Shown one piece after another: positions 16,440 through 25,132 of a stretch of 64,000 nucleotides of DNA (within the stretch, counting starts at the first letter, position 1; each line of letters opens with the position of its first letter). The position numbers and the translations under genes were made by a program. The notes under the pieces were generated by a model. It did no database searches, had not been told where the DNA came from, and was given only the letters and a program-made list of their open reading frames with translations. Origin of the DNA: Alkalibacterium sp. (lineage in GTDB: Bacteria; Bacillota; Bacilli; Lactobacillales; Carnobacteriaceae_A); NCBI GenBank assembly GCA_020832185.1, contig JAFIFE010000011.1:62001-126000 (forward strand), read 5' to 3'.

Positions 16440-18197
16440 TTATGAAGCAATTGCCTGACCTTTTTTCTGCATTTCATACATTTCTGCGTACGCTCCATCT
16501 AAATTGAGTAACCCGTCGTGCGTGCCGCGTTCAGTAATCACGCCCTGATCTAGTACAAGGATCTGATCGGCGTGCTGAATCGTTGACAGGCGGTGGGCAA
16601 TAATGAAGGTGGTACGTCCTTTTTTCAACACGTTCATGGCGTGCTGAATGATTTCTTCCGTTTCTGTATCGATCGATGAAGTCGCTTCATCTAATATTAG
16701 GATTTTTGGATTAAATGCCAGTGCACGGGCAAAGGAAATAAGTTGGCGCTGCCCTGAACTGAGCGTGCTTCCTTTTTCAACCACAGGTTCATCTATGCCT
16801 TTCTCAAATTTATTGAGTAAGTCTTCCCCTCCGACATCAAGCAGAGCTTTGATCGCCACTTCTTTAGATATAGAAGGATTATCCATTGTAATATTAGAAT
16901 AAATGGTTCCTGTAAACAGAAATGGATCCTGAAGGACAATGCCCATCTCTTCTCTGACTGATTGTCTGGAGAATTCTTTCGTGTTTTGACCATCTACAGT
17001 GACTTCTCCTGACTGAGGGTCATAAAAGCGGAACAATAAATTCATGATCGAACTTTTTCCTGACCCTGTATGTCCCACTAAAGCGACTGTTTCTCCTGGT
17101 TCAGCTGTAAAGTGAATATCTTTCAGTACGTCTGTCTCTTCAGTGTAGCCAAAGGTGACGTGGTTAAACGAGACGCGTCCATTTGATACTTCCATTTTCG
17201 CTTCCGGATTATCTTCAGCTTTCATATCCATCAGTTCAAATACACGCTCTCCGGCCGCAACTGCTTGTTGAACAAACGCCATTTGCTGAATGATCCCTTT
17301 AATTGGCTCATACAACCGACTGACGTAGTCTCCGAACAAGTAAAGCATTCCCACTGAGATCCCCAGTACCCCGTTGATGTATTGTGTACTAAAGTAAGCC
17401 ATCAGCAGCAGTAAAGATAAACGTCTTAAAAAGTCTGCAAACGTCCATTGGAATGCTGAATCCAGTATCACATACTTGCGCATCACTTCGTACCATTTCT
17501 CATTGATTTCTTCAAATTCACCCTGGATACGTTCTTCCTGCTCAAATGCCTGAATAATCTGCATGCCTTGAATCGATTCGTTTAACTTTCCATTGATATC
17601 TGAGTTCAAGTCACGTTCTTTTCGGTGAAAGACTCTCGCATATTTGGTATAGAACTTATTCCAGAAGTACATGACTGGGATAAGCACCAGTAGCGTTAAG
17701 GCCAGTCCCTGGTGGAATGTCGCAATGGCAATAAATGCCCCAATGACGTAAAACACATTGATCAGGATCTGTCCAACAGTTGCTACATAAAACTGTTGTC
17801 TCAAACTTTCGGTATCGTTTGTGATACGTGCAACGATTTTACCTGCTGGCTGATTATCAAAGTAATTGATCGGCAGCTCCTGAACATGCGTATAAAGCTG
17901 ATCTCTCAACACTTTAATAATGCCGTTAGCTGCTCTCATGCGGTAAATCGCAGAGATATAACGTGTGATGACTGTGGATACCATCAGTCCGAAGTAGATT
18001 GCAATCAGTCTGATCAGCACATCCGTCACGGTTTCACCCTGAGCTGCTGAGGGGGTAATCACGTTATCAATGATGCGCTGGGCAACTATAGGTGCCCCTA
18101 AATCAGTGACCATGGATAACATAACCAGCCCGATCCCAATCGTAAAATAAAGTTTGTAGTATTTCATATAGGATAATAAACGTTTAACTGTCTTCAT
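16440..18197 (-). CDS. Heterodimeric ABC multidrug exporter, subunit 2 (BmrD/LmrD/YheH-like)
   Basis: A 585-residue half-transporter with six membrane helices (residues 15-300) fused to an ATPase. Walker A is GHTGSGKS, the signature LSSGQRQL deviates from LSGGQ, and Walker B ends ILILDEATSS with the catalytic Glu intact. With its partner it forms a multidrug efflux pump. The consensus Glu here and the degenerate Asp in the partner are the classic asymmetry of BmrCD/LmrCD exporters. The start codon directly follows the stop of the upstream subunit and its AGGAGGG lies inside that gene, so translation is coupled. Named by family, since substrates are unknown. Confidence 0.9.
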   Translation of the reverse strand: MKTVKRLLSYMKYYKLYFTIGIGLVMLSMVTDLGAPIVAQRIIDNVITPSAAQGETVTDVLIRLIAIYFGLMVSTVITRYISAIYRMRAANGIIKVLRDQLYTHVQELPINYFDNQPAGKIVARITNDTESLRQQFYVATVGQILINVFYVIGAFIAIATFHQGLALTLLVLIPVMYFWNKFYTKYARVFHRKERDLNSDINGKLNESIQGMQIIQAFEQEERIQGEFEEINEKWYEVMRKYVILDSAFQWTFADFLRRLSLLLLMAYFSTQYINGVLGISVGMLYLFGDYVSRLYEPIKGIIQQMAFVQQAVAAGERVFELMDMKAEDNPEAKMEVSNGRVSFNHVTFGYTEETDVLKDIHFTAEPGETVALVGHTGSGKSSIMNLLFRFYDPQSGEVTVDGQNTKEFSRQSVREEMGIVLQDPFLFTGTIYSNITMDNPSISKEVAIKALLDVGGEDLLNKFEKGIDEPVVEKGSTLSSGQRQLISFARALAFNPKILILDEATSSIDTETEEIIQHAMNVLKKGRTTFIIAHRLSTIQHADQILVLDQGVITERGTHDGLLNLDGAYAEMYEMQKKGQAIAS

Positions 18198-19982
18198 CTA
18201 GTCATCCCTCCTTTGATATGGATCTGGTGATGACACGTTTCCCGTTTCTGTCTGTTCTTTAACTTCCTGTTTCATAAACTGTTCGTAATACCAGCCTTTT
18301 CTATTGATCAGCCCATCATGTGTACCCCGTTCGATAATATGACCACTGTCCAGAACGATGATTTCATCTGCTTCCTTTACAGCTGACAAACGGTGAGTGG
18401 AGATGATCGTGGTCTTGCCTTGTCTGACATTTTGAATGTTGTGAATAATGTTCTGTTCCGTTTTTGCATCGACCGCTGATAAAGAATCGTCTAAAATAAG
18501 GATTTCAGGGTCTTTGATCAGTGCACGCGCGATAGAAATCCGCTGCTTCTGTCCTCCAGAAATGGAGACCCCTTTTTCACCGATCATTGTATCCAGTCCT
18601 TTATCCATGTTGTTCAGATCATCCTCAAATGAAGCCATTTTAATGCTGTGTAGGATATCCTCATCGGTTGCATCCAACTTGCCAAAAGCAATATTGTCTC
18701 TCACACTGCGGCTGAACAGCACATGATCTTGAGGAACATACCCAATCAGTCGTCTTAATGACGGGTCATTATAGTCAGCGTATGCTGCACCCCCCATTTT
18801 AAACGTACCGGTACCAACAGGAAACTGATTTAAAAGTTGTCTGATGAGAGTCGTTTTACCAGAACCTGTCTTCCCTACGATTCCAAGGGTTTTTCCTTTT
18901 TTCAAGTCTAAATCAATGTTATCTAAGTTGATGGTTTCACTTGTATCATATTTGAACGTAAACTGATCAAAGAGGAAATCATCGACTTGTCTAGCCTCAA
19001 TATTCCCTTTAAAATTCAGTCCGTCTGTCGCATGAGTGATTTGTTCCACCCTTCTCATGGACGCACTACCCTGACGGAGAATGAGGACCAGCTCAGATAC
19101 AGAAATGATTGGCCAGATCATCATCCCGAGATACATTTGAAACGCAACAATGTCTCCAACAGTCAGTACACCCTGCGCAACAAGGATAGCTCCGTAACTT
19201 AATGCAATCATAATACTCAATCCTTCAAATGCTTTGACCGTTGGAGAGAATATAGCTGCAATTTCTGATACGCGGTTGTTCTTGGTCAGCAGGCCGCTCG
19301 TCTGATCTTTAAATTTATCAATAAAGTCTGCTTCTTTGACGTATGCTCTGATGACTCGCATCCCATCGATCATTTCCAGAACATCATCGTTCACTGAGGA
19401 GAATGATTTCTGAGCGATCTCATAGGCTTCGTCTACTTGAGCCCCTTTGACCTTCACCACATAAGCCATCGGTAAGAGCGGCACAACCGCAGCAAGAGTC
19501 AGTCCCCAGTTCACTGATATCCCCATCATAATGACTAGAGTTGCAGTAAACCCCGTCGCACTCATCAAGACCAGCATTCCATAGCCGGCTGTGTCTGCCA
19601 GTGCCCGGATATCCTGGGTGCCTCGAGCCATTAAATCGCCGGTACGGAATTTTTCAAAATACGGGGCCCGCATTCTCAGGAAATGACGCATCAGTTTACT
19701 GCGCATTTCTTTCTGCAGTTTATAGGCTCCTGAAAACAGACCGTATCCCCAAAGAAAGTCCAGGCCATACGTAATAAAGATCAGTGCAGCAAACTGGAGA
19801 CTGTACCTTCTCAAAATTTCTGTATTCATTTCTCCTGTAATAATAGCATCTATGAATCGTCCCACTATATATGGAATAAAGACGGAAAAGACATTGGCAA
19901 TAGCCAACGCAATAAATGATCCAAGGTATTGCCATTTGTTCTCTTTAAAAAAGAACTTCAATTTTATTAATACTTCAAACAT
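18198..19982 (-). CDS. Heterodimeric ABC multidrug exporter, subunit 1 (BmrC/LmrC/YheI-like)
   Basis: A 594-residue half-transporter: six helices, then an ATPase with Walker A GKTGSGKT, a consensus signature ISGGQKQR and a Walker B ending ILILDDSLSAVD. The catalytic Glu is replaced by Asp, so the composite site it contributes to is degenerate, as in BmrC and LmrC. It is first in the operon. A 34-codon leader peptide and an intrinsic terminator lie between its promoter and its start codon, which strongly suggests control by antibiotic-induced ribosome stalling. Confidence 0.92.
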   Translation of the reverse strand: MFEVLIKLKFFFKENKWQYLGSFIALAIANVFSVFIPYIVGRFIDAIITGEMNTEILRRYSLQFAALIFITYGLDFLWGYGLFSGAYKLQKEMRSKLMRHFLRMRAPYFEKFRTGDLMARGTQDIRALADTAGYGMLVLMSATGFTATLVIMMGISVNWGLTLAAVVPLLPMAYVVKVKGAQVDEAYEIAQKSFSSVNDDVLEMIDGMRVIRAYVKEADFIDKFKDQTSGLLTKNNRVSEIAAIFSPTVKAFEGLSIMIALSYGAILVAQGVLTVGDIVAFQMYLGMMIWPIISVSELVLILRQGSASMRRVEQITHATDGLNFKGNIEARQVDDFLFDQFTFKYDTSETINLDNIDLDLKKGKTLGIVGKTGSGKTTLIRQLLNQFPVGTGTFKMGGAAYADYNDPSLRRLIGYVPQDHVLFSRSVRDNIAFGKLDATDEDILHSIKMASFEDDLNNMDKGLDTMIGEKGVSISGGQKQRISIARALIKDPEILILDDSLSAVDAKTEQNIIHNIQNVRQGKTTIISTHRLSAVKEADEIIVLDSGHIIERGTHDGLINRKGWYYEQFMKQEVKEQTETGNVSSPDPYQRRDD

Positions 19983-20002
19983 GTAATCGTTCCTTTCTTC
20001 TC

Positions 20003-20042
20003 AAAAAAAAGACAGTCTATCCCCATTACAGAATAGACTGCC
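20003..20042 (-). terminator. Attenuator terminator before the ABC exporter operon
   Basis: On the minus strand a GGCAGTCTAT arm pairs with ATAGACTGTC and is followed at once by eight T (20003-20010), only 20 bases before the exporter start codon. A complete terminator inside the leader of the operon means transcription must be released to express the pump. A competing pair is possible: 20087-20095 with 20027-20037, which would open the terminator. Confidence 0.85.
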
Positions 20043-20082
20043 TAGTTTATTTCGATCGTTCATACGCAAAAAAACAAGGGAT

Positions 20083-20187
20083 TCATTCTATTGTAGATAA
20101 GGAGGACATAAGCCGCCCCTTAAATAGAGACGACTTCGTGCATTCAGTTTGGGTTACATCACTATATATTTCCAGTACGTTTTTCAT
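20083..20187 (-). CDS. Leader peptide of the ABC exporter operon (34 aa)
   Basis: A short frame with a strong GAGGAGG site nine bases before the ATG encodes MKNVLEIYSDVTQTECTKSS and 14 further residues, ending at TGA 40 bases before the attenuator hairpin. Its last codons overlap the bases that could pair with the terminator's 5' arm, so a stalled ribosome would change the folding. This is the layout of bmrB ahead of bmrCD in Bacillus subtilis. I see no sequence identity that proves homology. An in-frame ATG nine bases upstream is too close to the ribosome site. Confidence 0.72.
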   Translation of the reverse strand: MKNVLEIYSDVTQTECTKSSLFKGRLMSSLSTIE

Positions 20188-20243
20188 CGTGCACATCCTC
20201 CTCACTTGTTTTTTTGACAGATTAGAAAACTCTCATCGCTACA

Positions 20244-20272
20244 ACTATACACTGAAACGTTTTCAAATACAA
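20244..20272 (-). promoter_or_regulatory. Promoter of leader peptide and ABC exporter
   Basis: On the minus strand TTGTAT (20267-20272) and TATAGT (20244-20249) are 17 bases apart, 57 bases before the leader ATG. The spacer holds the inverted repeat TGAAACGTTTTCA (20253-20265), a possible operator. Confidence 0.65.
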
Positions 20273-20313
20273 TATAAAACGGACGATTTTAACACTTTTT
20301 TTTTCATACTAAA

Positions 20314-20368
20314 AAGCGTGATCTATTAAACCAGTTTGTGTAAAATACGGGTTCAATAGGTCACGCTT
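20314..20368. terminator. Long terminator after the PTS IIA gene
   Basis: AAGCGTGATCTATTAAACC pairs with GGTTCAATAGGTCACGCTT (19 bp with one mismatch). T-rich tracts follow on both strands. It separates the PTS genes from the exporter promoter. Confidence 0.82.
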
Positions 20369-20449
20369 CTTTTAGAGAGTCAGTTAAGTGGAATGGTTAT
20401 ATTCAGTAGGTATGCTAAATCTATTAGTACGTTATAGATCCAGCGTAAA

Positions 20450-20776
20450 TTATCTTGCACCTACACGCAGATACAATTCTACCATTTCTTCCACTAAATC
20501 ACGGTAGGTCATCGCGCTCATTAAATGATCCTGCGCATGAACCATGAGTAGATTTAGTTCTACAGACTCTCCTGATGCTTCTTGAGTTAACAAGTTTGTC
20601 TGAACTTTATGGGCCTCAGAAATAGCCTGGTCTGAATTTCGTAATTTTTCATTTGCTAAATCAAAATCATTGTTTTTTGCCGCATGAATAGCTTCCATCG
20701 CGCTGCTTCTGGCATCTCCGCCATGCATGATCAAAGCCATGATCACTTCCATTATTTCTTCTTTTTTCTCACCCAT
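20450..20776 (-). CDS. PTS lactose/cellobiose-family IIA component
   Basis: A 108-residue, all-helical IIA of the Lac family. The phospho-accepting His is His80 in LLMVHAQDHLM, with Asp83 as the metal ligand of the trimer. It passes phosphate from HPr to the IIB next door. AGGAGG precedes the ATG. The stop is followed by a strong terminator. No IIC permease is adjacent, so the sugar is uncertain. Cellobiose or another beta-glucoside fits the IIB type and the 6-phospho-beta-glucosidase in the same window. Confidence 0.93.
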   Translation of the reverse strand: MGEKKEEIMEVIMALIMHGGDARSSAMEAIHAAKNNDFDLANEKLRNSDQAISEAHKVQTNLLTQEASGESVELNLLMVHAQDHLMSAMTYRDLVEEMVELYLRVGAR

Positions 20777-20805
20777 TCGTATCCCTCCTGTTTGTAGCAG
20801 GATGA

Positions 20806-21123
20806 TTAATTGATAAGAGCCATTGCGCTGTCCAGCACATTTTCTCCGTTCATCATGCCATAATCCTGCATGTTGATGACATCGATAGCAATATCGTATT
20901 CAGCAGCTTTCGCTTCAAACTTCCCTTTCATATAACGGACTTGTGGTCCGAGAAGTAACACATCTACTGGTCTTGTTTCAAGTTTTGCTACCGCCTCATC
21001 AGCAGAAACGGCGAAAATATCTGCGTCGATCCCTCTTTCTTCTGCAGATTTCTGCATTTTTGATACTAACATGCTAGTACTCATTCCAGCTGCGCAAACA
21101 AGCATAATCCCTTTTGATGCCAT
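20806..21123 (-). CDS. PTS cellobiose-family IIB component
   Basis: A 105-residue IIB of the Lac family, cellobiose branch. The phosphocysteine Cys10 lies in MLVCAAGMSTSMLV, the P-loop-like N-terminus that defines these proteins. It is first in a two-gene operon with IIA, 29 bases apart. A promoter lies 66 bases upstream and no IIC follows or precedes, so it must work with an unlinked permease. Confidence 0.93.
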   Translation of the reverse strand: MASKGIMLVCAAGMSTSMLVSKMQKSAEERGIDADIFAVSADEAVAKLETRPVDVLLLGPQVRYMKGKFEAKAAEYDIAIDVINMQDYGMMNGENVLDSAMALIN

Positions 21124-21188
21124 TATAAAATTCCCCCTATATATTTGTCGAGATCCTTATCTATCTAAGCTCTTTTAACTATACTTTT

Positions 21189-21217
21189 ATCATACACCTC
21201 AAAAAAATTGTTGTCCA
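21189..21217 (-). promoter_or_regulatory. Promoter of the PTS IIB-IIA operon
   Basis: Minus-strand TGGACA (21212-21217), a 17-base spacer and TATGAT (21189-21194). Confidence 0.55.
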
Positions 21218-21341
21218 CTTTGGCTCTTCCATTCAGCCAATATTCTTTCGGTGATCTATACTAACGCCTCATCAATGCGCACATACACTTCGCTCCTGCA
21301 CCTTTCTTGAGTGGTTCTTTTTTCAGCTAGTGTCTTAAATC

Positions 21342-21376
21342 AAAAAAAAGCCTCATCTGATGTGTTCAAATGAGGC
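21342..21376 (-). terminator. Terminator after the Gfo/Idh/MocA gene
   Basis: GCCTCAT pairs with ATGAGGC, followed on the minus strand by eight T. The remaining bases up to the PTS promoter hold nothing further that I can support. Confidence 0.8.
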
Positions 21377-21430
21377 GTTCTCTGTTTATCGTTGCTATAA
21401 TCTAATGTGTCAAGTAGGCTTGCGTTTATC

Positions 21431-22426
21431 CTATAAGAGGGAATCTGACTGGCTTCTGATTTCATCAAGTACTTCGTGGACTTGTTTTGATAATGTCCAC
21501 CATGTATTCAATTTGTTTCTACTTTCAGGCGTATCAAATTGAGTCATCACTTCTGAGAACGCGATGGCCTCCCACATTAATGGATTATCCGAAGGAGCCT
21601 CAAGTGAAACCGATTCAGTCTCTTTTGTTCGAACATCCATAAGGGTCGCTTCTGACAGCCCTGTGATTGCATCTAAAATAAGGGTATGATCAGGTCCATA
21701 CACTTCTGACTGATGGATTGAGGTATTGATTTTTCCGAAGTTCAGTGTGACATCGAACTCATCATATCTCAGGATCGCTGTCCCTTTTCCATCAACCCCT
21801 GTTTTGATTTTCTGTGTAAAGGCGTGAACAGCTTTGGGTTTCCCGAACCATTGCAGTGCAGCATACACCACGTAAATTCCCAAATCATTCGCTGCTCCTC
21901 CTGAAAAGCGAGGAGAGAATATAGCCGGCTCTTCTCCTTTCAGCACATTGTCATAACGTGATGAGTACTTGCTGTAGGTTAAAGAAGCCCCATATAACGC
22001 GGGGAAACTCTGTATCATTTCCGTTACTTTAATAAAATTAGGTTCGAAAATATGTCTTGCTGCTTCGACCACCATCTTGCCTTGAGTTTTAGACAAATCG
22101 ATCAGTTCGTCCCACTCTGATAAAGAAGTGACCATTGGTTTTTCTACGATGGCATGTTTTTTATTTTTCAGCACGTCTTTGGCCTGACTAAAGTGCAAAC
22201 TGTTCGGAGACGCAATGTAGATGACATCAATTTCTGGATCAGTTAAAAAGGCTTCCCAGTCAGCATAGGCTTTGGCAGCGCCGAATGTGTTCTTGAATTC
22301 CGCCGCTTTTTCCTGAGTACGAGAGTAGACTGCTTCGAGACTATACTTCTCGCTTTTTACAGCTGCTTGAATAAACTGTTCTGTTATGCCACTTGTTCCA
22401 ATCGTTCCTAATCGTAATTTTTCCAT
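21431..22426 (-). CDS. Gfo/Idh/MocA-family oxidoreductase
   Basis: A 331-residue NAD(P)-dependent oxidoreductase. The Rossmann GTIGTSGITEQF is at residues 8-19, the IASPNSLH turn near 72, and the catalytic Lys of the EKP motif (VEKPMV) near 96, all family hallmarks. The C-terminal half is the alpha/beta substrate domain. Members oxidise sugars, inositols or related polyols. A carbohydrate substrate is likely but not defined. It starts with AAGGGG before the ATG and ends in its own terminator. Confidence 0.85.
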   Translation of the reverse strand: MEKLRLGTIGTSGITEQFIQAAVKSEKYSLEAVYSRTQEKAAEFKNTFGAAKAYADWEAFLTDPEIDVIYIASPNSLHFSQAKDVLKNKKHAIVEKPMVTSLSEWDELIDLSKTQGKMVVEAARHIFEPNFIKVTEMIQSFPALYGASLTYSKYSSRYDNVLKGEEPAIFSPRFSGGAANDLGIYVVYAALQWFGKPKAVHAFTQKIKTGVDGKGTAILRYDEFDVTLNFGKINTSIHQSEVYGPDHTLILDAITGLSEATLMDVRTKETESVSLEAPSDNPLMWEAIAFSEVMTQFDTPESRNKLNTWWTLSKQVHEVLDEIRSQSDSLL

Positions 22427-22472
22427 AAATATGCCCCTTTTATTGAATAATTAACTACTCATTTTTTTCCTG

Positions 22473-23315
22473 TTATTCCAATGTGACAACGACTATCTGC
22501 GGACGATTGTTGATGCGCAGCGGAAACGATGAATTCCCTAATCCTCTAGATATGATCATTCGTTTTGACCGGTCTTCTTCTGAACTGAAGACCCCATAGT
22601 CAAATTCTGGTAAAAAGCCTTGGCCCGGAGCAAATACTCCGCCTAAAAATGGCACACGGGCCTGCCCTGCATGAGTATGTCCGCTAAAAATCAGTGCCGG
22701 TGATTTTGTTTTATCAAAAGTATAATGCTCAAAATACTCTGGTCGGTGTGCCAGTAATAGTTTGGGCAGTTTCTCCATTTTTGACGTCAGTTCAATGGGT
22801 TTTAAAATCGGTTGTGGGAGGTTTGTCTGATTCTGACGTTCAGCCAGTCCCATAATGACTAACAGCTCTTCTTCGTCAACTGAAATCGATACGGCTTCAT
22901 CTAACAGTAATTTTACGTTAGAGGCAGCGAGGATCGACTGAAACTCATTCAATGATCCACTGGCGATGTCATGATTTCCGGTTACAGCATAGGTCGGTGC
23001 AATCTGTTTACATAGTTCTGCAAAGCGTCTAAGCGGTGTGTCTGCCAGTGTCTTAAGGCCTGCCTGAACCAGGTCCCCTGTCAGCACAATATAATCTGGT
23101 TCGATTTCTTTCGTTTTGTCAATGATGGTTTCAACATAACTTTTATTCGTTCGTGGCCTAAAGTGAAGATCCGTCAACTGAACGATTTTTTTCCCTTTTA
23201 ACCTAGGATCTAACTTTGGAATAGTGACTTTATAATGAGTCACTTCTATTAGATAATTTTGAATATATAAGTACGCAATTAGTGCGACTACAAGTGCTAA
23301 TAAGATCCACACCAT
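22473..23315 (-). CDS. Membrane-anchored metallophosphoesterase (YkuE/YaeI-like)
   Basis: About 280 residues: an N-terminal signal anchor (residues 3-20), then a calcineurin-like phosphoesterase with its metal motifs in order, TDLH, GDLV, GNHD and GHTHAG. Members of this anchored group act outside the membrane, some on UDP-sugars or lipid A precursors. The substrate is unknown here. The ATG at 23315 is used because AGGGGG lies six bases upstream and the helix then begins at residue 3. An upstream in-frame start would put 20 non-hydrophobic residues ahead of it. Confidence 0.85.
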   Translation of the reverse strand: MVWILLALVVALIAYLYIQNYLIEVTHYKVTIPKLDPRLKGKKIVQLTDLHFRPRTNKSYVETIIDKTKEIEPDYIVLTGDLVQAGLKTLADTPLRRFAELCKQIAPTYAVTGNHDIASGSLNEFQSILAASNVKLLLDEAVSISVDEEELLVIMGLAERQNQTNLPQPILKPIELTSKMEKLPKLLLAHRPEYFEHYTFDKTKSPALIFSGHTHAGQARVPFLGGVFAPGQGFLPEFDYGVFSSEEDRSKRMIISRGLGNSSFPLRINNRPQIVVVTLE

Positions 23316-23458
23316 ATTAATCCCCCTGAACCCATTCAATTTTCTTAAAAAAGATAGTCCTATTGTATCACACAATACAAGTTGAAAGCGTTATTTATTT
23401 TTCTGTGATAAACTATTAATAGAGTAGGATGACTAAAGCTCAAACAGGAGGGGAGTCA

Positions 23459-23695
23459 ATGGAGAACGATCCGACTCTTCATCAGGATCAGCAGAATCAG
23501 TCCGATTATTTTTTAAAAGCTCAGGGAGCTAAAGAATCTGACAGATTATTAAAAAATGAACCTGGAGAAGACGGTGCCGACTTATCAGAAGATGAAAAAG
23601 AAAAGCAGACAAAAGCTGAGGATTTTGAACAGTTTGATCTGGATAAACTAAACAATACAGACGACGATCATACTAACAGACAAGGGAGAGAGTGA
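23459..23695 (+). CDS. Small acidic protein 1
   Basis: A 78-residue, highly acidic, low-complexity cytosolic protein (MENDPTLHQDQQNQ...). The ATG at 23459 has AGGAGGGG upstream. The C-terminal part KAEDFEQFDLDKLNN matches a stretch in the protein encoded three bases downstream. There is no recognised domain, and it is likely disordered. The divergent neighbour is the phosphoesterase. It forms a two-gene operon. Confidence 0.65.
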   Translation: MENDPTLHQDQQNQSDYFLKAQGAKESDRLLKNEPGEDGADLSEDEKEKQTKAEDFEQFDLDKLNNTDDDHTNRQGRE

Positions 23696-23697
23696 CC

Positions 23698-23913
23698 GTG
23701 CCGAATAAAGATAAAGTATTTCCATTCAATTTTGACCCTGAAGATAAAAATGAATTTATCAATGCAGAGGAAACATCCGACTTGGAGCCCGACCACCCAT
23801 CTGATGCTGATAAAGCAGATGATCTGTCCGAGGATGATTTCGACTCATTTGATGTAGATAAAGTAGACGATCTTGAAAAATCCAAAGACGACAATGCCCG
23901 AAAAGACGATTAG
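23698..23913 (+). CDS. Small acidic protein 2
   Basis: A 71-residue acidic protein from a GTG at 23698 (GGGAG nine bases before it; a GTG at 23692 overlaps the upstream stop). The C-terminal half, SEDDFDSFDVDKVDDLEKS, repeats the pattern DF-x-x-FD-x-DK-hydrophobic seen in the gene before it, so the pair look like diverged tandem copies. Charge is strongly negative throughout. No function is assigned. Confidence 0.62.
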   Translation: MPNKDKVFPFNFDPEDKNEFINAEETSDLEPDHPSDADKADDLSEDDFDSFDVDKVDDLEKSKDDNARKDD

Positions 23914-23951
23914 AATGCGAATTGCACACTATTAAGCTTTTGAATACTCAT

Positions 23952-23999
23952 ACATGCCCTAGCTGAAAGCAGACTATGTCGCTTTCAACTAGGGCATGT
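23952..23999. terminator. Terminator-like hairpin, convergent
   Basis: ACATGCCCTAG...TGAAAGC pairs with GCTTTCA...CTAGGGCATGT, 19 bases per arm with one mismatch. There is only a weak T-tract, and it separates the acidic-protein operon from the convergent binding-protein gene. Confidence 0.7.
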
Positions 24000-24017
24000 G
24001 GGTTTGTTATCTTTCTT

Positions 24018-25115
24018 TCAGTATGACTCGTAGACTTCCTCTTCTGAGTGATACTGATCATCGATCACTGTTTCATGTATATTGTCCTCAGTCACCGCTA
24101 CCGGTCTCAGCAGCACCGCCGGCACATCTTTTTTCCCATTATTAATGGTTGTCGAAGTATAGATGTCTTCTCCCGCCGCCATTTTTAATGCAATTTCAGC
24201 GGTCTGTCTCGTGAGTGATCTGATTGATTTATACACGGTCATCGATTGAGTGCCCGCGACTATCCGGCGAACTCCGTCCAGTTCAGCATCCTGCCCGACA
24301 ACCGGAATCACTCCCGCCAACCCTTCTTCTTCAAGCGCTTCGATCACTGCACCTGCCGTCGCATCATTCGCGGCAATTACCGCATCGATTTGATTATTGT
24401 TAGCTGCTAATGCGGCTTTCATATTCGTTTTGGCATTTTCAGGTACCCATGCTTCTGTCCATTGATCATAAACCACTTCTGTTTTCCCATTCGTAATAAA
24501 AGGTCGGAGAATCTGATAGACTCCTTTTTTCATTAAATGGGCGTTATTATCTGTTTCGGCACCGGCAATGTAGACGTACTTCCCTTCTGGCACCAGCTGT
24601 GTGATGGCCACGGCCTGTAATGCACCTACTTTTTCACTATCAAATGAAATATACAGATCGACATTCGCATTCATAACTAAACGGTCGTAGGAAATAACCG
24701 GAATGCCCGCCATCTGTGCTTTCCCTACTATAGAAGCAGCTGCTTCAGCATTGTGTGGAACCAGAACGAGCAGATCGATATCCTGTGATATGAGCGTCTC
24801 TGCTTGAGCTATTTGAAGCGTATCATTCCCATTAGCTGCCTTTATGACCACTTCTGCACCCAGCTCTTCGATGGCTTCTTTAAACATATCTTTGTCTTTT
24901 ACCCATCGTTCTTCAATAAGCGTATCCATAGAAAATCCAATGGTCAGCTTGTCCTTCTCTGTACCTGTCTCCTCTACATCATAGGAGGGAACACCTTCAA
25001 CTCTTGATTCTTCATTGCTGTCTGATGAACTCGTCTTTTGAACACATCCCATTAAAAAGGCGGAGACTAATAACAGAAGACAACATCCTGAAAATCGTAT
25101 CACTTGTTTATACAT
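24018..25115 (-). CDS. Sugar-binding lipoprotein of ABC transporter, second copy (XylF/ChvE-like)
   Basis: About 365 residues. A lipoprotein signal with LMGC (lipid Cys24) is followed by an acidic linker, then a periplasmic-binding-protein type I domain: IGFSMDTLIEERW, LVLVPHNAEAAASIVGKAQ, IPVISYDRL, FDSEKVG and VGQDAELDGV, which align it with D-xylose and multiple-sugar binding proteins. It would bind a monosaccharide outside the membrane for the 29-32 kb transporter or feed a sensor. It starts at 25115 (GGGAGG upstream). It follows the response-regulator gene by 17 bases, so it is made with the sensory genes, not with the transporter. Confidence 0.85.
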   Translation of the reverse strand: MYKQVIRFSGCCLLLLVSAFLMGCVQKTSSSDSNEESRVEGVPSYDVEETGTEKDKLTIGFSMDTLIEERWVKDKDMFKEAIEELGAEVVIKAANGNDTLQIAQAETLISQDIDLLVLVPHNAEAAASIVGKAQMAGIPVISYDRLVMNANVDLYISFDSEKVGALQAVAITQLVPEGKYVYIAGAETDNNAHLMKKGVYQILRPFITNGKTEVVYDQWTEAWVPENAKTNMKAALAANNNQIDAVIAANDATAGAVIEALEEEGLAGVIPVVGQDAELDGVRRIVAGTQSMTVYKSIRSLTRQTAEIALKMAAGEDIYTSTTINNGKKDVPAVLLRPVAVTEDNIHETVIDDQYHSEEEVYESY

Positions 25116-25132
25116 GGACTGGCCTCCCACTT

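Noticed and set aside
20253-20265. A standard CcpA cre site in the exporter promoter
   Set aside because: TGAAACGTTTTCA is one base shorter than the 14-base cre, so it is reported only as a weak, cre-like motif.
20138-20329. Plus-strand 63-codon reading frame over the exporter leader
   Set aside because: It is the complement of the leader peptide, promoter and hairpins, has no ribosome site, and its product looks random.
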